A stretch of DNA of 64,000 nucleotides from Paenibacillus sp. PL91 (GCF_012935325.2 NZ_JABBYG020000007.1:1-64000), one strand, 5' to 3'. Numbered from the stretch's first letter, positions 26,582-36,050 are shown. A program made the numbers and translations. Notes: generated by a model not told the origin, from the sequence alone.

Positions 26582-27550
26582 ATGGAAGCCGATCAGAGCT
26601 ACATACCAGCCTCTCGAATGCAGCCTACTCCGCAAACGAAGCTGCAGTCGGTTTTAAGAACGATCTGGCGTTTCCGGGCATTCTACATCATGCTGCTCCC
26701 GGGTGTGATCTATTTTATTATTTTCCGGTATTTTCCGATGTACGGGGTCATTATTGCCTTTAAAAACTTTGCCATCATGGACGGAATAACCGGGAGCGCC
26801 TGGGTAGACCCGTGGTATAAGCATTTTAGAGATTTTTATCAATCCCCCTATTTCAGCCAGCTCTTGACGAATACGTTGTTAATTAGCTGTTACAAGCTAC
26901 TCTTTGGAACATTCCCCCCGATCATACTCGCGCTGCTGCTGAATGAATGCCGCGTTCGTTGGTTGAAAAATATTGTCCAAACACTGACTTATTTGCCGCA
27001 CTTCTTATCATGGGTTATTATTTTCGGCATCCTGCTGACCTTGTTCTCCCAAAACGGGGGACTGGTGAATCGATGGATTGTGGAGGCGGGCGGCCAGTCC
27101 ATCCCCTTCTTGACCTCAACGGACTATTTCCGCAGCATTCTGGTCGGTTCCGAGGTGTGGCAAAATCTTGGCTGGGGCGCGATCATCTACTTGGCAGCAA
27201 TGGCAGGAATCGATCCTACGCTCTATGAGGCGGCAAAAGTGGATGGCGCGAGCCGGCTGCGGATGATTTGGCATATATCGCTTCCAGGGATTCAAAGCAT
27301 CATTGTCCTTCTCTTCATTCTGAAGCTGGGCCATCTGCTGGATGCCGGGTTCGACCAAATCTATATCCTGTACAATATCCAGGTGTATCCGGTTGCCGAT
27401 ATTTTGGATACTTGGGTATACCGAACAGGCTTGCAGCAATTGAATTTCAGCTTGGCTTCGGCAGTCGGATTATTCAAGTCACTCATTGGACTGATACTGG
27501 TGCTGGGAGCTAACCGGCTGGCGAAAAGATGGGGTGAAGGAATATGGTAA
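26582..27550 (+). CDS. Sugar ABC transporter permease (LplB-type)
   Basis: 322-residue CUT1 permease. Typical N-terminal text is 'FYIMLLPGVIYFIIFRYFPMYG' (about 36-57; signature FRYFPMYG), and the EAA loop is 'LYEAAKVDGASRLRMIWHI' (about 219-237). There are six membrane segments. ATG 26582 follows GGAGGG. Its stop lies seven bases inside the next permease gene, so the two are translationally coupled. Its expected ATPase partner is not encoded here. The substrate is unknown; neighbours suggest a carbohydrate or sugar acid. Confidence 0.93.
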   Translation: MEADQSYIPASRMQPTPQTKLQSVLRTIWRFRAFYIMLLPGVIYFIIFRYFPMYGVIIAFKNFAIMDGITGSAWVDPWYKHFRDFYQSPYFSQLLTNTLLISCYKLLFGTFPPIILALLLNECRVRWLKNIVQTLTYLPHFLSWVIIFGILLTLFSQNGGLVNRWIVEAGGQSIPFLTSTDYFRSILVGSEVWQNLGWGAIIYLAAMAGIDPTLYEAAKVDGASRLRMIWHISLPGIQSIIVLLFILKLGHLLDAGFDQIYILYNIQVYPVADILDTWVYRTGLQQLNFSLASAVGLFKSLIGLILVLGANRLAKRWGEGIW

Positions 27551-28404
27551 AAAGCTTGGACGATAAAATATTCAATGGCGTCGTATATGTTATTCTCGGA
27601 CTGTGCGGTCTTGCCGCCATTCTACCGATGCTTTATGTCGTATCGGTATCCATCACTCCATTCGGGGAAGTATTGCGAAACGGCGGATTTATTTTGTTCC
27701 CGAGCGAGATCACGTTCTCTGCTTACCGCACGCTGTTAACAGAGTCGAATATACCAAAGGCTTTTCAAATAACGGTCCTCATTACGGTTATTGGTACGGC
27801 AGTCAATCTCATATTGACCGGCTTGATGGCTTATCCGCTCAGCCGCAAAAACCTGCCGGCAAGAAGGTTCTTTCTCCTGATGATTGTATTTACTTTATTG
27901 TTCAGCGGTGGACTTATTCCGACCTACCTGGTCGTCAAATCGATGGGGCTGCTAGACACGATCTGGGCGATGATTTTGCCAAACGCCGTATGGAGCTTTA
28001 ACGTGCTCATTATGAAGAGCTTCTTCGAGGGACTGCCCGAGGAATTGTTCGAATCAGCTAGGATGGACGGCGCCAAGGAGTTCCGGATTTTGCTCCAGAT
28101 CGTCACGCCGCTCTCGATTCCGGTCTTGCTTACTGTCGGATTGTTTTATTTAGTTGGTCATTGGAATGAGTTTTTCCAAGCGATCTTCTATGTGACAGAC
28201 CGGACGCTGTTCCCGCTGCAGGTCATCGTCAGGGAAATTTTGATGCAAAGCCAGCAGCCGCTTGAAAATGCGGAGAACATCATGCCTACCCAGACGATGC
28301 AGATGGCTTCCGTTATGATTGCGAGTCTGCCCGTCATCGTGATCTATCCCTTCCTCCAGAAGCACTTTACGAAGGGAATGCTTCTCGGATCGATTAAAGG
28401 TTGA
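27544..28404 (+). CDS. Carbohydrate ABC transporter permease (YtcP-type)
   Basis: 286-residue CUT1 permease partner of the LplB-type gene, overlapping it by seven bases. Hallmarks are 'SVSITPFGEVLRNGGF' near the N-terminus, the EAA loop 'LFESARMDGAKEFRILLQI' (about 174-192), and the C-terminal 'PFLQKHFTKGMLLGSIKG', which is almost invariant in this group. It forms the membrane channel together with the upstream permease and receives substrate from the lipoprotein encoded next. Confidence 0.93.
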   Translation: MVKSLDDKIFNGVVYVILGLCGLAAILPMLYVVSVSITPFGEVLRNGGFILFPSEITFSAYRTLLTESNIPKAFQITVLITVIGTAVNLILTGLMAYPLSRKNLPARRFFLLMIVFTLLFSGGLIPTYLVVKSMGLLDTIWAMILPNAVWSFNVLIMKSFFEGLPEELFESARMDGAKEFRILLQIVTPLSIPVLLTVGLFYLVGHWNEFFQAIFYVTDRTLFPLQVIVREILMQSQQPLENAENIMPTQTMQMASVMIASLPVIVIYPFLQKHFTKGMLLGSIKG

Positions 28405-28479
28405 CCTAGTCGCCGTATGGATAACTGGCCAGCTATACGGACCTATTCAATAGATAGTTTTCAGAAAGGGGATATGAAG

Positions 28480-30030
28480 ATGAGAAAAGTATTTTCATTC
28501 TTGCTGACCATTTCATTGTTAGGAGCTTTGCTTGCGGGCTGTTCGGGAGGAGGAGGCGGCGAAACCAATGACGGAAATACAAAAGATGGCGATACGCCCA
28601 GCAATGCCTCTACCGCAAAGCCTAGCAACGGGGAAAGCGACAAACCGATTAAGCTGGAAATTATCGAGAGCGGCAATAACCTGCCTACGCCGGATAAGGA
28701 TATCATTAAGAAGGAGCTGGATACGGCGCTGAATATCGACCTGAATCTGACGGTTTATCCTTCGAATGATGATTACGCAAACCAATTGAACGTTCGCATG
28801 TCCTCCGGCAATTTCCCTGATTTGTTCATGGTGAGCCGACAGCAGCTTATCCAATTTTCCAAACAGGGACTATTGCTGGATATAACGCCATATATGGATA
28901 AATTGCAGCAAACGGTCGACTATATCGGCGAAGATAGCGTCAAGAAAGGCATGGTAGACGGGAAGGTTTACGGCATCTCCAAATCCCCGCAAATCCCTTA
29001 TAACACGTTGTGGATTCGCAAGGATTGGCTGGATAAGCTGAAGCTGGAGGTTCCGACAACGATTGAGCAATTGAAGGACGTAGCGGAGGCCTTCACCACT
29101 CAGGATCCCGATGGCAACGGCAAACCGGACACGTTTGGTTTGACGGGAGGTAAGCTGGGCGCATTTTCACCGGTATTCGGAGCGTTCGGTGTCGGTATGC
29201 CAGGGAATTTCTATGAGAAAGACGGGGCAGTTGTTAATGCGCTGTACGATCCGGCTATGAAAGACGCACTAACGCTCATTCAGCAAATGATCGCTTCGGG
29301 CTCGGTTGATCCCGAATTGCTAGCCAACAGCGGGCTTCAGCATCAGGAGAAGGCCATTAAGGGTCAAGCGGGCATGGTCTATATCGATTGGCCGAATATG
29401 ACGAAGGAGCAATTCGTCGAGCAAATCAAGACCGTTAATCCGAATGCGGAGTGGCTGCAAATGGCCGCGCCGAGCGGACCTGGGGGACAATTTGACGGCT
29501 CATGGGATATTGGCGCAGCGCCGGGGCGATTTGCTATTCCGAAGGCATTGGAGAAGGATCCGGAGAAGCTACAGCGCGTCTTCGATCTGCTGAACTATAT
29601 CTCGAACCCGGATGGCGGCTCGATGCTCGTTCAATTCGGGGTGAAGGACACTCATTTCACTATGGATAACGGAAAGCCGAAGATGACGGATAAGGCAGGC
29701 GACGTCGGTTATTCATGGTTATACCAATTCACAGGAAGACCTGAAATGGAATATTTGCAAGCAAAGTTCACCATGCAGTCTGATGCAATCAAATTTGCTA
29801 ACGATCAGCCTCGCATTAAAGCGCTCAACGGATTTGTCGATAATCCCGAAGGCTTTAATCCGGCTGACGCCGATCGGTATATCGAGGAAGAGATTGCGAA
29901 ATTTATTTATAACAAACGCCCAATAAGCGAATACGATGCGTTTATTAAGACGCTTGAGACATCCATGAATTATAAAGCGTTCCTGGATAGCGCATACGAG
30001 CAGTTGAAGGCGCTAGGGTACGGAGGCTAA
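28480..30030 (+). CDS. Extracellular sugar-binding lipoprotein of the LipO type
   Basis: 516-residue family 1 binding protein. The signal peptide ends in lipobox 'LLAGC', followed by a Gly-rich tether and a Ser/Thr/Asn/Asp linker. The mature protein has 'RMSSGNFPDLFMV' and an EF-hand-like loop 'DPDGNGKPDTFGL' near residue 205, often seen in long LipO-type proteins and a probable Ca2+ site. The frame opens at 28417, but ATG 28480 has AAAGGGG eight bases upstream and starts a proper signal sequence. It lies downstream of two permease genes, the usual Paenibacillus order. Confidence 0.92.
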   Translation: MRKVFSFLLTISLLGALLAGCSGGGGGETNDGNTKDGDTPSNASTAKPSNGESDKPIKLEIIESGNNLPTPDKDIIKKELDTALNIDLNLTVYPSNDDYANQLNVRMSSGNFPDLFMVSRQQLIQFSKQGLLLDITPYMDKLQQTVDYIGEDSVKKGMVDGKVYGISKSPQIPYNTLWIRKDWLDKLKLEVPTTIEQLKDVAEAFTTQDPDGNGKPDTFGLTGGKLGAFSPVFGAFGVGMPGNFYEKDGAVVNALYDPAMKDALTLIQQMIASGSVDPELLANSGLQHQEKAIKGQAGMVYIDWPNMTKEQFVEQIKTVNPNAEWLQMAAPSGPGGQFDGSWDIGAAPGRFAIPKALEKDPEKLQRVFDLLNYISNPDGGSMLVQFGVKDTHFTMDNGKPKMTDKAGDVGYSWLYQFTGRPEMEYLQAKFTMQSDAIKFANDQPRIKALNGFVDNPEGFNPADADRYIEEEIAKFIYNKRPISEYDAFIKTLETSMNYKAFLDSAYEQLKALGYGG

Positions 30031-30105
30031 CGTATTGAAAGCTGCAAATGGAGCGTGAAAGACAAGGCGGCTAATTACATGTATGCAAGCAGGAGGAGCG
30101 GTCTT

Positions 30106-30915
30106 ATGGAAACGACTTCGCTGAATATTCTTGAATTGAAGAACCAATTTGACGAGCAAGGGTACTTGATTATACCGGATGTTTTATCACAGGATAAGGT
30201 AACCCGTTTGAATGCAGCGATCGATGAAGTTCTCGCAGAGGAGCAGGAAACGCTTGCCCATAATATTTATAATAGCGTTTCTCGGCATGCTGAGATCGCT
30301 TCGTTGATCGACCATGCCACCATCCTTCCGTTAATCGTTAATTTGCTTGGCCATAATATTCAGCTGCATATCTCCCATCTAACGGTGAGGAAGCCTAATC
30401 CAAACGATGTGAAAACAGCTACGCACAGCTTTATCGATTGGCATCAAGACGGCCCTCATCCGCAGTTTCCGGTCATTGCAGGCTTAACGGCTACCTATTA
30501 TATTAAGGTCTGTTATATTTTAAGCGATATGTCGCAGCCAAACAGAGGCAATACAAAGGTGATTCCGGGCAGCCATAAGCAGCCATACAATCCGAACCAT
30601 AAGGATGTAAGCCAGCAATTGGATGGAGAGGTACAGGTGTGCGGAAAGCCTGGGGATGTGTTTATTTTTGCGCAAAATCTGTGGCATGCCGGCTCGACAA
30701 ATCATTCCGAGTTCACGAGAAGACAGCTGTTTCTCGGCTACAGCCCGATCTGGATGCGTCCAATCGATTACCATCAGGCAGACGAGAGTCTCTTGAAGGA
30801 CGCCGATCCGATCCGCCGTCAACTGCTTGGGCAAATTAGCGACAATAAATTTAAGTATTATGTCCCTGAAGATTCGATGGTGCCGCTCAAATCAATGCTC
30901 ATCGGACATTCTTAA
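30106..30915 (+). CDS. PhyH-family Fe(II)/2-oxoglutarate dioxygenase
   Basis: 269-residue protein of the phytanoyl-CoA dioxygenase family. The iron triad appears as His-x-Asp in 'WHQDGPHPQ' (about residue 114-116) and the distal His in 'LWHAGSTNH' (about 203). A following Arg in 'FTRRQLFLGY' probably binds 2-oxoglutarate. It is cytoplasmic. ATG 30106 is chosen for its AGGAGGAG site; the frame extends back to 30055 without one. As the last gene of the run it probably hydroxylates or oxidatively cleaves the compound brought in by the CUT1 transporter. Substrate unknown; a specialised-metabolism role is also possible. Confidence 0.88.
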   Translation: METTSLNILELKNQFDEQGYLIIPDVLSQDKVTRLNAAIDEVLAEEQETLAHNIYNSVSRHAEIASLIDHATILPLIVNLLGHNIQLHISHLTVRKPNPNDVKTATHSFIDWHQDGPHPQFPVIAGLTATYYIKVCYILSDMSQPNRGNTKVIPGSHKQPYNPNHKDVSQQLDGEVQVCGKPGDVFIFAQNLWHAGSTNHSEFTRRQLFLGYSPIWMRPIDYHQADESLLKDADPIRRQLLGQISDNKFKYYVPEDSMVPLKSMLIGHS

Positions 30916-30987
30916 TGTTTGAATCGGGCTCAAATTAAAGCTGAGTAATCGTTTCGCTTGTGCGGTGACATTCCCGCAGCGCAAAAA

Positions 30988-31033
30988 GGAGCAGTTAAAA
31001 ACGAGTAATTGTCGTTTTTAACTGCTCCTTTAT
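30988..31033. terminator. Strong bidirectional terminator
   Basis: A perfect 17-bp stem runs 30988-31004 against 31012-31028 with a 7-base loop. T-rich runs follow on the plus strand (TTTATTTTT) and on the minus strand (TTTTTG). It separates the convergent PhyH and acyltransferase genes. Confidence 0.95.
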
Positions 31034-31050
31034 TTTTCAAGCAGATGTAA

Positions 31051-33084
31051 TTAGATCGCATTCGCCAGCAGCTCCGCATAAAATTCCGCTCCATGACGCT
31101 TTAAGTGGACACCGTCCTTAGAGAAGAAGTCCTTTTTCCCCTTGCTTGCCGAATACCAATCCACGAGCGTCACATTTGCTGTTTTGTCGGCGGTTTCAGC
31201 CAGCATTTTATTAACGGTATCCTGCCATTTGCGGGGCACGCGCGTGTTCACCATCAGAATCCGGCGATCCGGGCCGATGGCAGACAGCAGCTTATTAAGC
31301 TGCTTGGATGTAAAGGAGCCGTTCGTTCCAAGCTCAATGATGACCGTGGCTCCAAGCTTATTGCTTTTTTTCAAAGCTTCAATGACATCTACGGCCTGAG
31401 GGAGCTGTCTTCCTACTTTGCCGTCGATCACGATGCCCGGCAGAAGCTTTTCCAAATACGGGCCTGCATCCAAAATAACCGAGTCGCCGAAAGCAGTGAT
31501 GCTATCTGGATCGATGGAGGATGCTGGATTTTGCTCGGGTGATGGCTTGGGCTCGGCGGTCTCGCTCTCTGTAGAGCTATTGCTTGCCGGCTTGTCGTCA
31601 TCCGTATGTGTTGGCTTCGAGCTTTCGGTTACGGGTTTATCTGGTTTTTGAGATGGTTGTATTTGCCCAGAGGAAGCGCCCGAATCATTAGGCTGCGGCG
31701 TCACTGTAGGCGGCTTCGGTTGCTCAGCAGCATCTGGCGCAAGATTGCTCACGGTTTCATTTGGGCTTGTAGCTTCATGTTTGCTGCCTTCAGGCTCGGA
31801 TACGAGCTCGTTGGAAGTGTTCGGCTTCACGGTGGCTGCGTTGCTGCCGCTTCCGCTTGCTGATTGTAAATCTGTACGGCTTGCGCACGAAACACTGGAT
31901 ACGATAAGTACGATCATCGCGAAATAAGCGGATGATTTTTTGAAGCTCGGCGTGTAGATGCTGCTCGGCGCGTTCTGTTTAAGCCAGGCGAATAGCTTGC
32001 CAAGCGCACCGTGCCGAATCGGCTCTTCAACGAAGCGCCAAGAAAGCTCGGCTAAGACGAAGGTCAATACGATTTGAATAAGCGCACGTACCGGATGGAA
32101 TTCCCCGCTCTCGGCGGTTGGCGTAGTCAGCACGATAATCGGATAATGATACAAATAAATGCCATAGGAGCGAACGCCTATCCATGTGAGCGCGTTGCTG
32201 CCGATTATACGGGACAGCCTGCTTGCCGGGTGAGCCAGTACAGCTACAACCACAGCGGTTGCGATGGCGAGCAGCACCATTCCGCCGCGGTAGAGGAAGG
32301 AATCGTATTCGCCTACTTTACCAATCATGACCAAAATAATGACAAACCCTATTGTTCCAACCGTATCAAGCGTGTTGCGGCTTCGGGAAGATATCGACTC
32401 GGATAGCTTCCAGCTCGGCCAGACGATCGCAAGCGCCGCTCCGATAAGGAGGGCGAATGCTCTCGTGTCTGTGCCATAGTATACTCGGCTCGGATCTACT
32501 CCCGGCTCATAGAGCAGCGCCATCAAGCCTGCCGATAAGGCAGCTGCCGCTAGCGTGCATAATGCGAGCTGTCCGCGCTTTGGCACAAAGCGGATGACGG
32601 CTACAAGAATCAAAGGCCATATCAGATAAAATTGCTCTTCAACCGCTAGCGACCATAAATGACCGAACGGAGATGCGGGCCCAAAGCTCTCAAAATAGGA
32701 AACCTCATGAAAAATGAGCCACCAATTGCTTATATAGAGCAAAGCCGATCCGATATCCCCTTTTAGTGAGAGGAGCCTAGCGGAATCGCTGATCCATAAC
32801 CATAAGGAAACGATTGCGATCATGAAGAACATCGCGGGAAGCAGCCGCCTTGCGCGGCGGAAGAAAAACGTTTTTAAGTCGAGCGGTTTTTTTTGGCCGA
32901 GCCGCTTAAGGAGGCTGTCCGTGATGAGATATCCAGAGAGGACGAAGAACATGCTCACGCCAAGCAATCCGCCCGGTACCGCGTCCACGTTCAGGTGATA
33001 GGCGATAACAGCAAGGACGGCAATCGCGCGCAAGCCATCGAGGCCTGGCATATAGCGGCTGCTGCTGCCAATTGGCTTAGGCAC
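31051..33084 (-). CDS. OatA-like membrane acyltransferase with SGNH domain
   Basis: 677-residue two-domain protein. The N-terminal acyltransferase-3 domain (about 10 membrane helices) starts with 'LDGLRAIAVLAVIAYH' near residue 15, with catalytic-type His in 'AYH'. A Ser/Thr/Pro/Glu-rich low-complexity linker spans about 430-525. The extracytoplasmic SGNH domain has nucleophile Ser in 'AFGDSVI' and Asp/His in 'KDGVHLKRHG' near the C-terminus. This layout is that of peptidoglycan O-acetyltransferases, which confer lysozyme resistance; other polysaccharide targets are possible. GTG 33084 is chosen because AAGGAGGA lies just upstream; the frame stays open to a TTG at 33174 with no ribosome site. 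Confidence 0.88.
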   Translation of the reverse strand: MPKPIGSSSRYMPGLDGLRAIAVLAVIAYHLNVDAVPGGLLGVSMFFVLSGYLITDSLLKRLGQKKPLDLKTFFFRRARRLLPAMFFMIAIVSLWLWISDSARLLSLKGDIGSALLYISNWWLIFHEVSYFESFGPASPFGHLWSLAVEEQFYLIWPLILVAVIRFVPKRGQLALCTLAAAALSAGLMALLYEPGVDPSRVYYGTDTRAFALLIGAALAIVWPSWKLSESISSRSRNTLDTVGTIGFVIILVMIGKVGEYDSFLYRGGMVLLAIATAVVVAVLAHPASRLSRIIGSNALTWIGVRSYGIYLYHYPIIVLTTPTAESGEFHPVRALIQIVLTFVLAELSWRFVEEPIRHGALGKLFAWLKQNAPSSIYTPSFKKSSAYFAMIVLIVSSVSCASRTDLQSASGSGSNAATVKPNTSNELVSEPEGSKHEATSPNETVSNLAPDAAEQPKPPTVTPQPNDSGASSGQIQPSQKPDKPVTESSKPTHTDDDKPASNSSTESETAEPKPSPEQNPASSIDPDSITAFGDSVILDAGPYLEKLLPGIVIDGKVGRQLPQAVDVIEALKKSNKLGATVIIELGTNGSFTSKQLNKLLSAIGPDRRILMVNTRVPRKWQDTVNKMLAETADKTANVTLVDWYSASKGKKDFFSKDGVHLKRHGAEFYAELLANAI

Positions 33085-33440
33085 GGCGATTTCCTCCTTC
33101 TCGTAATGGGCTCGGAAAACTTGCGGCATGGTTGGTTTGACGAAGGTTGTGAGACAAGCGATGGTGTTTGACAATACGGATGGTAAAAATGATGTTCAGC
33201 CCCTCTGGATGTTAAATCGTTGTATAAGCAATTATAGGGCGGGAGCTTCCAAAATTCGTAACAGAACAGTTACAATCCGGAATCAAATTGGAAACAACAA
33301 AAACGAAAAGTTACGCGTGAAAATGAAGTATGTATGGACGGGCAAAGGGAACTTTAACCATAGAGTGATTAGGTGAGTCAAACTCATCTGCATAATGCTC
33401 ACGCAGCAGGTACAGTCGCAAACGTTGGAGGAGATTTTTA

Positions 33441-34685
33441 GTGAAAATGAAACTGATAAGTGTGATGTTGATGGTTGCTTTTGTCTGGGTATCTAGTGGA
33501 TCAGGAGCAGCTATGGCAGCGAAGGGGTTTAGCTCGTTTAAGGCGGCTTTTGTACGCAATGGGGAGCTTTGGCTAAAGGAAGGCCGGCAAGAGAAGAAGC
33601 TGGTTAACGGACCTTTCGTACGAAATCCAAAATGGTCGTTCGACGGAGAGTGGCTCGCGTATACGAAAGGGGAAGCGGAGAAAGAGCTGTGGGTGCTGCA
33701 ACTGCGTACCGGGCAAAGCAAGCTTGTCTCGATGGAAGGCGGGAGAAATTTTCAATGGGCGCCGCATGCTGAGATGCTTGCGTACCAGACGGAGGAGCTG
33801 CTGCAATATGTCGATGTGTTCAGGCCGGACAAGCCGCTGGGCGCTGCCAAAGGCATCGGCAACTATTCATGGCTGCCGGATGGCAAGGGGTTCTTTGCTT
33901 CCTCGCAATCGGAGCTGCTGCCGGACGGATGGACGCCGATCAGCCTTTATCAAATACCGCTAGCTGGCTTGTCCAATCCAAGCCAATATGTAACCGTGCA
34001 TGTGCTCCCTAGCCCATCGGATGATTTTTTTGCGGTTGCAACCAGCGTATTCAAATGGTCGGCGGATGGGCGGTGGATCGCTTTTCTTGCGAAGCCCACC
34101 GCATCCTTATCAGCCGACAGCAACACGCTTTGCGTTATTACAACGGATGGAGTCGTTTTTCGAACGCTGGACGAAATGGCTAATAATGAACAGTGGTTTG
34201 AATGGGCGGAGCGCGGTGACCGTTTGGCTTATATTGCCGGTATTGGGCGTGAGGCTACGAGCAACAAGCAGCTTAAAGTGATAGCAGTAACCTCGGAAAA
34301 ATCGGCTGAGTACACGCCTAAGGGCTTTGTTGATCAAGCTTTTGCGTGGCAGGACGAGCAGCATATTGTCGTATCGAGAGCAGCCGAGTCTAAGCCAGGG
34401 GATGGCCAAACAACAATTGCTTATCCTTTTTTAATGAGGGTGGAGCTGGAGAGCGGGGAGCAAACATCAATTACGAAACCCTCCAGTAAGCATGGTACCT
34501 ATCATCCGGTTGCGTTAAAGTCGAAGCTTGCATGGGTGGAGCGTGACCAGTCAACGGCGAACGTTATCGTAGCGAATGAACGTGGACGCCATGCGGCGCA
34601 ATGGATTAAAGGCATCGACACCGCAGAGTCCTACTATGAACAGTGGTACTGGGATGAGGTTCTGGCGTTTTATGAAGGAAGGTGA
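33441..34685 (+). CDS. Secreted TolB/WD40-like beta-propeller protein
   Basis: 414-residue protein with an N-terminal signal peptide ending near 'AAMAA' (residue 26) and no lipobox. The mature part has repeated beta-propeller phrases such as 'PKWSFDGEWLAYTKG', 'FKWSADGRWIAFLAK' and 'FEWAERGDRLAYIAG'. These fit PD40/TolB-like repeats (about six blades). It is expected outside the membrane. GTG 33441 has GGAGGAG about ten bases upstream; ATG 33447 is an alternative. It stands alone between divergent and convergent single genes, and its partner or ligand is unknown. Confidence 0.8.
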   Translation: MKMKLISVMLMVAFVWVSSGSGAAMAAKGFSSFKAAFVRNGELWLKEGRQEKKLVNGPFVRNPKWSFDGEWLAYTKGEAEKELWVLQLRTGQSKLVSMEGGRNFQWAPHAEMLAYQTEELLQYVDVFRPDKPLGAAKGIGNYSWLPDGKGFFASSQSELLPDGWTPISLYQIPLAGLSNPSQYVTVHVLPSPSDDFFAVATSVFKWSADGRWIAFLAKPTASLSADSNTLCVITTDGVVFRTLDEMANNEQWFEWAERGDRLAYIAGIGREATSNKQLKVIAVTSEKSAEYTPKGFVDQAFAWQDEQHIVVSRAAESKPGDGQTTIAYPFLMRVELESGEQTSITKPSSKHGTYHPVALKSKLAWVERDQSTANVIVANERGRHAAQWIKGIDTAESYYEQWYWDEVLAFYEGR

Positions 34686-34699
34686 GGGAGAGGACTTTA

Positions 34700-34778
34700 C
34701 TCTGTAAGCCCTTATAGGTGTTTACAGACCACAAACAAGGGTTACTTATTCGCTGTAAGAACATATGCGTTCTTACAG
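34700..34778. repeat. Two CTGTAAG-type hairpins after the propeller gene
   Basis: CTGTAAGAAC (34753-34762) and GTTCTTACAG (34769-34778) form a perfect 10-bp stem with a 6-base loop. An imperfect relative lies about 50 bp upstream (CTGTAA...TTTACAG, near 34701-34725). Neither has a T-run. They may be REP-like or mRNA 3'-end structures. Confidence 0.7.
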
Positions 34779-34849
34779 TGCCGATGCGAGGTAACGCATA
34801 CGCCGATTTCACCCTGTTAGCACATATGTACCCCCACCCCCCACATAAA

Positions 34850-34878
34850 CCAAAAAAAACCGAGACGCTAAGTCTCGG
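34850..34878 (-). terminator. Terminator of the TagO/MraY-type gene
   Basis: On the minus strand, a CCGAGAC / GTCTCGG stem with a 5-base loop is followed by eight T. It lies directly after the stop codon. Confidence 0.93.
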
Positions 34879-34886
34879 TTCAACAT

Positions 34887-35906
34887 TTAAATCTGTACGA
34901 GCAGCAATATGATAGACGATAAGCATAAGCATGTGCTGATCAAGCAAAGGAACATGACGACCTGCTTATGGCTGAGCCCGGCACGCAATAGGCGATAATG
35001 CGCCTGGCTGGCGTCTGCCTGATAGATCGCTTTGCCTTGCAGCATGCGTCTCACGACCACAAACAAGTTATCGAAGATCGGCACGCCCAGCGCTAGAATC
35101 GGAATAAACAATGACATGACCGTTGCTTGCTTGAATGCGCCATCCAGCGCAATAACCGCTAAGATGAACCCCAGAAAGGTTGCTCCTGCGTCGCCCATAA
35201 AAATTTTTGCTGGCGGCTTGTTGTACCGCAAGTACGCAATCGTTACGCCAACCAAAATAATAGCCATGATGGCTGAGTTGGATTGACCTTTGGCTATGGC
35301 GACAATGAACAGCGTAACCGCAGAAATGGCGGAAAGAGCGCCAGCGAGCCCGTCCATGCCATCGGTAAAGTTAATAACCGTCGTAACGCCAAAAATCCAC
35401 AAAATCGTAAGTGAAAATTGCAAAATGGCCGGAAGCACCACATATTCACCTGAAAACGGGTTGTAAAATCCAGTGAATGCTATGCCGGAGGCATAGACGA
35501 GAACGGCAGCGGATATTTGCACAATAAACTTGGGAAGCGACGGGAAGTCCTTGCCCTTCGTCTTATACCAATCATCAATCGTGCCAATGATGAGCAGCAG
35601 CACACCGCCTAGGAATATAGCGGCGGTTCGCAGCGAAAAATCCTGTGTGACAAGCAAATAGGTAAGGAAAAAGCCGATGAAAATAACATAGCTTGCCGTG
35701 AGCGGAATCGGCTCCCGATGGAGCTTGCGTTCGACGTCCTTCCGGGGCTTGTCCACAAAATCAAGACGGAATGCGAGCCTGCCAAACGGCGGGATTAAGA
35801 AATAAACGATAGCAAAGGACATTAGCAAAGAGATAGCGTATAAAATAGTTGTCACCACCGATACGTTTTGAACGAACAACAAAATTATACAGTCCAAGCC
35901 GAACAT
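34887..35906 (-). CDS. Undecaprenyl-phosphate GlcNAc-1-phosphate transferase family (TagO/WecA-like)
   Basis: 339-residue polytopic enzyme (about 10 helices) of the MraY/WecA family. It would transfer a sugar-1-phosphate to undecaprenyl phosphate at the inner face of the membrane, the first step of teichoic acid or exopolysaccharide synthesis. Family motifs are 'GTIDDWYKTKG' (Asp-Asp near residue 108), 'NFTDGMDGLAGALS' (near 184) and 'FMGDAGATFLGF' (near 240). The start is uncertain: ATG 35906 lacks a clear ribosome site, and a GTG about 18 codons in is possible. It is a single gene with its own terminator; no other wall-polymer genes adjoin it. Confidence 0.88.
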   Translation of the reverse strand: MFGLDCIILLFVQNVSVVTTILYAISLLMSFAIVYFLIPPFGRLAFRLDFVDKPRKDVERKLHREPIPLTASYVIFIGFFLTYLLVTQDFSLRTAAIFLGGVLLLIIGTIDDWYKTKGKDFPSLPKFIVQISAAVLVYASGIAFTGFYNPFSGEYVVLPAILQFSLTILWIFGVTTVINFTDGMDGLAGALSAISAVTLFIVAIAKGQSNSAIMAIILVGVTIAYLRYNKPPAKIFMGDAGATFLGFILAVIALDGAFKQATVMSLFIPILALGVPIFDNLFVVVRRMLQGKAIYQADASQAHYRLLRAGLSHKQVVMFLCLISTCLCLSSIILLLVQI

Positions 35907-36027
35907 TGTCGATTAGAGGAAACTCATGTGAGAAGATATTAATTTTTTCACCTCTACAAATTGACCGCTGTCCAAGATAGCGTAGCTGTTAAATAATCTG
36001 GATGCATCCAACCTCGATTTTGTGAAT

Positions 36028-36050
36028 AAGGATAAGCAATCCTTTTTTTT
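36028..36050 (+). terminator. Terminator-like hairpin in the leader of the FAD oxidoreductase gene
   Basis: AAGGAT-aagca-ATCCTT is followed by eight T. No plus-strand gene lies nearby upstream; it sits 63 bp before the start at 36113. It could be an attenuator in a leader RNA or the end of a short transcript. A perfect palindrome, TGGATGCATCCA (35999-36010), lies just before it. Confidence 0.55.

Noticed and set aside
31105..31542. 145-residue plus-strand frame opposite the acyltransferase gene
   Set aside because: Antisense shadow of the SGNH domain.
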